The position numbers were made by a program, and so were the translations under genes. Shown here piece after piece: positions 59,933 through 64,000 of a DNA stretch of 64,000 nucleotides (its first letter is position 1; the number at the start of each line of letters is the position of its first letter). The DNA comes from Chrysogorgia sp. JL179-B06 (Eukaryota > Cnidaria > Anthozoa > Scleralcyonacea > Chrysogorgiidae): contig JAYKKM010000264.1 in NCBI GenBank assembly GCA_035772405.1, forward strand, positions 1 to 64,000, in the 5' to 3' direction. The notes beneath the pieces were generated by a model that saw only the letters and a list, made by a program, of their open reading frames with translations, searched no databases and was not told the origin of the DNA.

Positions 59933-60635
59933 CTTTTTCTTCTTTTATCTCTATGGGTTAAAAAAGTATCGAACTCCGATTTAGAAAGTGGCGATCTAAA
60001 ACTAGGTGATTGTGGTTGTTGAGTAATCGGAAAAGATAATGCATCGTAATCGCGGTCATCATCGCTTCCATTTGTTTTATATTGTTGTCGAAGTTTTTGA
60101 TTTCTAATATAAGCAACAGGCATTTTCATTTTCTTGAATTCTTTTAAAATTTTAGAATGTTGTTTAGCTGTCAAATTATAATTTTGAATTTTCGATACGT
60201 TGTGTGTTAAATCATACATCATATCATCGTAATTAACTTCATAGTTATTTAATTTTATTATATTCCCTATTGTTTTAATTTTTTTTTTTTCTTTAAGAAT
60301 TCTTTAATACGATCTTCACTTATGTTACCATATGTAGTTTTCCCCGCTTTCGCTTCTTCCGGTGGTTCTTGTTGTTGATCATTAGTAGATGTTTCAGCTT
60401 TTCTTTTTCTTTTTTATTTTCTTTTTAAAAAAGACACTATATTTTCTTCAGTTTGATTATTATTCTTATTTTTTAATTCTTGCTCCATTTTATCTTTACT
60501 TTCTAAAAATTGATATTCTTCTTTGTTTTTAATTCCCTCTAATAAATTTTTATTAACATGTTCTTTTTTTATTAATTCTAAGATTTCATTTAATTTATTA
60601 GGATCAACTAATTGTACTTTATTAATTCCACTCAT
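59929..60635 (-). pseudogene. Lys-rich virion/core-type protein, one stop and one frameshift
   Basis: ATG 60635 (overlapping the previous stop as ATGA) opens 73 charged helical residues ending FLKRK. In-frame TAA (60414-60416) follows, then the same frame gives a basic KRKRKAETSTNDQQQEPPEE stretch. A shift at a run of 12 T on the plus strand (60279-60290) leads to a third segment with VAYIRNQKLRQQYKTNGSDD and SFRSPLSKSEFD, ending RRKR. About 235 codons. A protein of this kind directly upstream of the protease is common in Polintons, but I cannot name it. Confidence 0.55.
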
Positions 60636-61177
60636 TTTTTCTTCGTTTCTTTTATTATTAGTTTGTAGGCTTTTTCAAACACATGAATCAAACGATGGTC
60701 TTCACTTAATATAACTTTTAAATCTGTTTTTTTTATTTTATTGCGTACAAAACGTTTAACAATTGTTTTATTATCATTTGAAATGGATACTAATATTTTA
60801 TTATCTAAAATATTTTTTGATAAATCTTGAAGTTTTCTAATCAAATCATCATTAATTAATTTTTGTTTTGTAGCCATATTTGCTTTAATATATATTTTTA
60901 AACATGGTAAGAAATCTCTTTTCTTTTTATTTTCTTTTTCTTTTTTAATTTTATTTAAAAGCAACAACGAATTTAAAATGTTGGTTGTCGTTTCCTCATC
61001 ATCATCATCTTCAGAAGAAGTCAAAGAATTATCACTATCACTATCATTATCTTCTTCTTCTTCTTCTTCTTCTTCTTCTTCTTTTTCTTTTTCACCTTCT
61101 TCTGCTTCTTTTTTTTTTTTTAATTCTTCTTTTTCTTCTTCATCCACAACATATTTTCTTTTATTATTTGTCTCCAT
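60632..61177 (-). CDS. Acidic/Lys-rich 181-aa protein, late cluster
   Basis: ATG 61177 to TGA 60632, intact. Residues ~14-62 are Glu/Lys then Asp/Ser low complexity (a run of ten Glu). The C-terminal half is a mixed helical region (DDLIRKLQDLSKNILDNKI, EDHRLIHVFEKAYKLIIKE) that could be a real domain. Its stop overlaps the next start. The Ser-rich plus-strand ORFs over it are shadows. No family is recognised; a scaffold or core role is plausible from the position. Confidence 0.6.
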   Translation of the reverse strand: METNNKRKYVVDEEEKEELKKKKEAEEGEKEKEEEEEEEEEEDNDSDSDNSLTSSEDDDDEETTTNILNSLLLLNKIKKEKENKKKRDFLPCLKIYIKANMATKQKLINDDLIRKLQDLSKNILDNKILVSISNDNKTIVKRFVRNKIKKTDLKVILSEDHRLIHVFEKAYKLIIKETKKK

Positions 61178-61179
61178 TT

Positions 61180-61326
61180 TTATCCAAACTTTGATATTAT
61201 AGGATATATAAATATATGTTCACGCTTTAAAGGAATTTGATTAATTATTTCATTTTTCTTTTCTTTTATGATGTATGGTTTTTTTCGATTATTTTTTTTT
61301 TTTGGTGTTTTCATTTGATCTTTCAT
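61180..61326 (-). CDS. Possible small Lys-rich ORF, 48 aa
   Basis: ATG 61326 to TAA 61180, ending two bases before the next gene's ATG. It begins MKDQMKTPKKKNNRKKP, a very basic start like virion core peptides, and ends with a hydrophobic IFIYPIISKF. It could also be the remainder of a longer gene, since A-runs precede it. The element's minus-strand TATA for the downstream gene overlaps it at about 61205-61220. Confidence 0.35.
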   Translation of the reverse strand: MKDQMKTPKKKNNRKKPYIIKEKKNEIINQIPLKREHIFIYPIISKFG

Positions 61327-61372
61327 TTTTTTTTAATTCCTTAAGCTAATTGTTGTTCTTTGCTTTTTTTTA

Positions 61373-62709
61373 CTAAATGTCATGTAATAATCGTGCAGGT
61401 GTTTTTAAACCCATTTTTATTTCATTTCGAAACTCTCCTATATATAGTAATACTCCAGCAGCAGTATTTATTGAAAAATTAAAATCAATGTTTACATTTC
61501 CTGAGGGTCGTGAGGGTAATACACTAAGATGAGAATCTTTATTGCTTGTTAAATCAAAACCAAGCATTGCATAGCCAGTTTTAAACTCATTAAATGTAAA
61601 CGGCATATGTTTATATTTTGGATTCAAAACATTCTGTAGATTTGAATAAGCTTCTTCAGGAGATGTAATTGTCATAACAGTGTTATTATTTACCGAAACA
61701 GTAATATTCGAGTAGTCGGGCCATGTAAAGTTAAAAATATTATGTGCATATGATCCATTCCAATTAGCAAGGGGTATAAAAACTATAAATAATCTTGTAG
61801 GACACGAACCATTAAAAGCATCGACAACTTGATGCGATCTTCGACCTGCTAATATATTTTCACTAATACAGCGATAATTACTAGTATAATATTTAGCTTC
61901 CATATGTTTATCAACAAATCCCGTATTTAACGCTGAACGTAGTTGTTCATTGGGTTTAAAAACAGGTATTTTAATCTTTAGATCCTCTAAAGATAGTTCT
62001 GTATTGTCTAAACTTAAGCCAGCATCATCTGCACGAGATAATAAAATAGTTTTTAATACGCGGGTTAAACGTAATTCTATTTTAAATGCTGAGGGAATAA
62101 TAATTTCCCCCCCACCATCACTAAATAATGAGGTATCAATTGTATCAATTACAGTTTTGACATCATTTTTCAACACTCTTGCATACCCTCCAGTATTCTC
62201 AACGCCCGCTCCATCGTCAAATCCAGCTATACTATCCATATGACCCGCTGTATCAAGATGAGAATAATTAATATATTTACATCCATCGCGTTTCGGATCA
62301 TATTCACGCGATAAATATTTAATAATTGAAACCATATGAGCCATATTTCCCGAAGTAGTAATTAAAGTATCGTTTATTTTCAATTCTTTTGTTTTCCACA
62401 TTGTTCGAAGAGGTAACGGTAAAATTGATTTCCCCCCAGCAGCAACTGTACCCGCAATAGCCCCTGTTGTTTTATGTACTAATGACATTTTAGCAAAAAT
62501 TTGGGCTTCGCTTGTTTTAAGACCCCGACAGCGTTTCCGTGTCTTGTAAACGTAACCACATTTACAGTCGCATCTTTAGGTGTTGGTACAATCTCACATT
62601 CAGAAAATTCAATAAATGTAGTATTGTAGGGTTTAGAAGTAAATAATTGTAAAGGTGCAGAAAATAATACATCATGTTGGTCAACCTCTTCCACAGTTTT
62701 TGAATTCAT
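61373..62709 (-). pseudogene. Major capsid protein (double jelly-roll, hexon-like), one frameshift
   Basis: ATG 62709 opens QHDVLFSAPLQLFTSKPYN; this piece runs to 62479. The frame shifts by one at a run of four C on the plus strand (62523-62526) and continues in the frame of the ORF to TAG 61373, about 445 codons in total. Landmarks are WKTKELKINDTLI, HLDTAGHMDSIAG, NEFKTGYAMLGFDLTSN and GVLLYIGEFRNEIKM. These are the conserved stretches of Polinton/adintovirus capsid proteins, the family often labelled F54H12.2-like in animal genomes. The ATG at 62488 inside the second piece is not the true start, because homologous sequence precedes it in that frame. It forms the capsid shell. Confidence 0.85.
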
Positions 62710-62715
62710 TTTTTT

Positions 62716-62886
62716 TTAAATGTTAATCTTTAATATCTTTCCGACTGTACCCAACACCTGGGGTAAAAACATTCCTAATGCCATTCCTGCACCAAAAGCA
62801 CCACCTTTTTGTAATGTTTTTCTTTTACCGTGTAATCTAGACTTTCTTTTTATTTATTTTTTTATTATACTATTTCTTCGCCTCAT
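62716..62886 (-). pseudogene. pX/core-like small basic protein, one in-frame stop
   Basis: ATG 62886 to TAA 62716, 57 codons, missed by length cut-offs. It starts MRRRNSIIKK; TAA at 62854-62856 (codon 11) is followed in frame by RKSRLHGKRKTLQKGG, a probable protease site, and by a Gly/Ala/Met-rich hydrophobic tail (AGMALGMFLPQVLGTVGK). It lies six bases before the capsid gene on the same strand. The pattern parallels the 59028 protein. Confidence 0.6.
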
Positions 62887-63006
62887 TTTTATTTAAAAAA
62901 TAACCAATACGACAAGTTTTTTTAAGAAAAATAATACATTTATTTTAATTTTAACTTAATTTATAGTTTACAGCATTTTTTCTTTTTTAAAACAAAAAAA
63001 CAACAA

Positions 63007-63273
63007 TTATTTTCTATTTTGTAAAATTGAACGTAATACATCTGGATCAATTTTTCTTTTTTTTGCACCTTTATTTGGTACTATTTTGTTTTGATAATCA
63101 GGGTTTAAAGTATGCGGTAGACCAATATTAGAAGTTAATAAAATATCATCTTGAGTAGGGTTTTTTTGTTTTTTTTCACGTTTTACATAAAAATAGTTAG
63201 AAGAATAATTTTTTCCTTTACATTTTCCAGTAAGTAAATGAAAATATTCGTCAGATGTTAAATTGTTATTCAT
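63007..63273 (-). CDS. Unknown 88-aa late-cluster protein
   Basis: ATG 63273 to TAA. The start overlaps the previous stop by one base (TAATG). Polar, with YFHLLTGKCKGKNYSSNYFY at residues ~10-29 and a basic C-terminus (KGAKKRKIDPDVLRSILQNRK region). Probably a virion or assembly protein by position; no family is recognised. A 120-base T-rich spacer (62887-63006) separates it from the pX-like gene. Confidence 0.6.
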   Translation of the reverse strand: MNNNLTSDEYFHLLTGKCKGKNYSSNYFYVKREKKQKNPTQDDILLTSNIGLPHTLNPDYQNKIVPNKGAKKRKIDPDVLRSILQNRK

Positions 63274-64000
63274 TATTTTTCTTCAAATAACTTTATATTA
63301 ATTATTATATTTTCTGCAATCAAAATGACGTCGTCGTCACTACCATATGAAAGATGAAATTGAATGTATTCTTGAGCTTCTGCGGTGTTTCTTTTAAGCA
63401 AAACATTAGGAAATATTTCTCTTTCCATTTTTAAATGGTGTAATATTTGTTTATTCTCGTCTATATCATATTTAAATAAAATTCTTTTTTCAAACAATAA
63501 CATTTGTTGTCCATCAAATTGTTTATCTTTTAATTTTGTGTTTTTTAACATTAGTACACTACCATCTTTTCTTTTACGAGTTATAGGATTTTGATTTATT
63601 ACAGGATCGATTGTAAAATTAATTTTTTTGAAATAATAAATGTGAAAAGATTTATTAATTCCTGTGTGTTCAACACTGTCTAAAATCCAATAAATTTGTT
63701 TTTCATTTTACTTTCAGCATATGTGTTAAAGGGATAACTAAAATCATCACAATAAATGCTTCTAATTCATCACAATATATAAACATTTTATTTAAACCAT
63801 CTGATACATCGGGTAAATAATCGGCTTCTTTTTCAATAAAATTTTATTTTTCATTATTTAATTTGATTATTGAATTTTTAAAACCCAACATAAACGATAA
63901 AGTATCACTCATATTTAATTCAAAATTTATTTTTTCAACTTTTTCAGATAAACGCAATTTAGAACCTACACCACCATCATGAGCATTTTTATTATTATAT
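63273..64000 (-). pseudogene. Penton- or minor-capsid-like gene, 3' part, interrupted and cut by the window edge
   Basis: The frame enters from beyond 64000 with GGVGSKLRLSEKVEK and MSDTLSFMLGF, then TAA at 63844-63846, then YLPDVSDGLNKMFIYCDELE in the same frame. Further one-base shifts near 63755 and 63690 lead to the last, intact stretch, which ends at 63273 (TAA). The LGF followed by an IYCDE-type strand recalls the single-jelly-roll penton proteins of Polintons, which sit next to the capsid gene. The C-terminal part does not match what I know of them, so the call is tentative. Confidence 0.42.

Noticed and set aside
60978..61202. Ser- and Leu/His-rich plus-strand ORFs
   Set aside because: Shadows of the minus-strand acidic 181-aa gene.
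62479..62488. Natural overlapping pair of capsid genes
   Set aside because: Capsid-like sequence precedes the second ATG in its own frame, so a one-base shift within one gene explains it better.
50786..63846. Straight genetic-code change with TAA as a sense codon
   Set aside because: At least six viral genes end properly at TAA with non-coding sequence following, so TAA still terminates.
45795..64000. LxCxE retinoblastoma-binding motif, as in oncoid genes of some adintoviruses
   Set aside because: Scanning the small left-end proteins gave no match to the pattern.

Overview
The window looks like invertebrate animal nuclear DNA. It has a long satellite array, a CR1/L2-like LINE with a 2A-like motif and a PHD-type finger, a DNA transposon carrying spliced BEN-domain exons, several MITEs, and an integrated adenovirus-like / Polinton-type (adintovirus-like) DNA virus. 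I could not name the species.

Layout. (1) 1-32352: head-to-tail satellite, about 34.5 copies of a ~931-bp unit with no recognisable gene. A homogeneous core (about 4.8-27.3 kb) is flanked by an insertion-rich patch (about 2.1-4.8 kb) and a second subfamily (about 27.4-32.35 kb). (2) 32353-35100: MITE debris and minisatellites. (3) 35152-43784: a dead LINE whose endonuclease is split by a 5003-bp TIR element (36073-41075, TA duplication). That element carries at least three candidate BEN exons and about 22 exact copies of the palindrome TTTCATATATGAAA packed into its two ends. (4) 43785-45790: MITEs and A-rich DNA. (5) 45795 to past 64000: the viral element. Its left half holds unknown early-type genes, a Rep-like protein, an RNase H-fold-like gene, a SET-domain gene and a protein-primed DNA polymerase B. 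Its right half holds a packaging ATPase, then a tightly packed minus-strand late cluster: adenain-type protease, core proteins, double-jelly-roll major capsid protein, pX-like proteins and a possible penton.

How the viral genes fit together. PolB would copy a linear genome from terminal proteins, the ATPase would package it, and capsid and core proteins would be trimmed at Gly-Gly sites by the protease. Promoters are eukaryotic, with TATATAAG-type boxes, one 5' UTR intron, a CCAAT-box array, and a cluster of nuclear-receptor-type motifs (TCAAGGTCA, CAAAGTCCA) upstream of the ATPase. No integrase is visible; it may lie beyond 64000.

Condition. Many viral genes are interrupted, by about ten in-frame TAA codons, one TGA, and one-base shifts located mostly in homopolymer runs. 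The runs suggest read error. The clean TAA codons suggest either decay of an integrated copy or something more unusual. Broken genes are described with their breaks; none is restored here.
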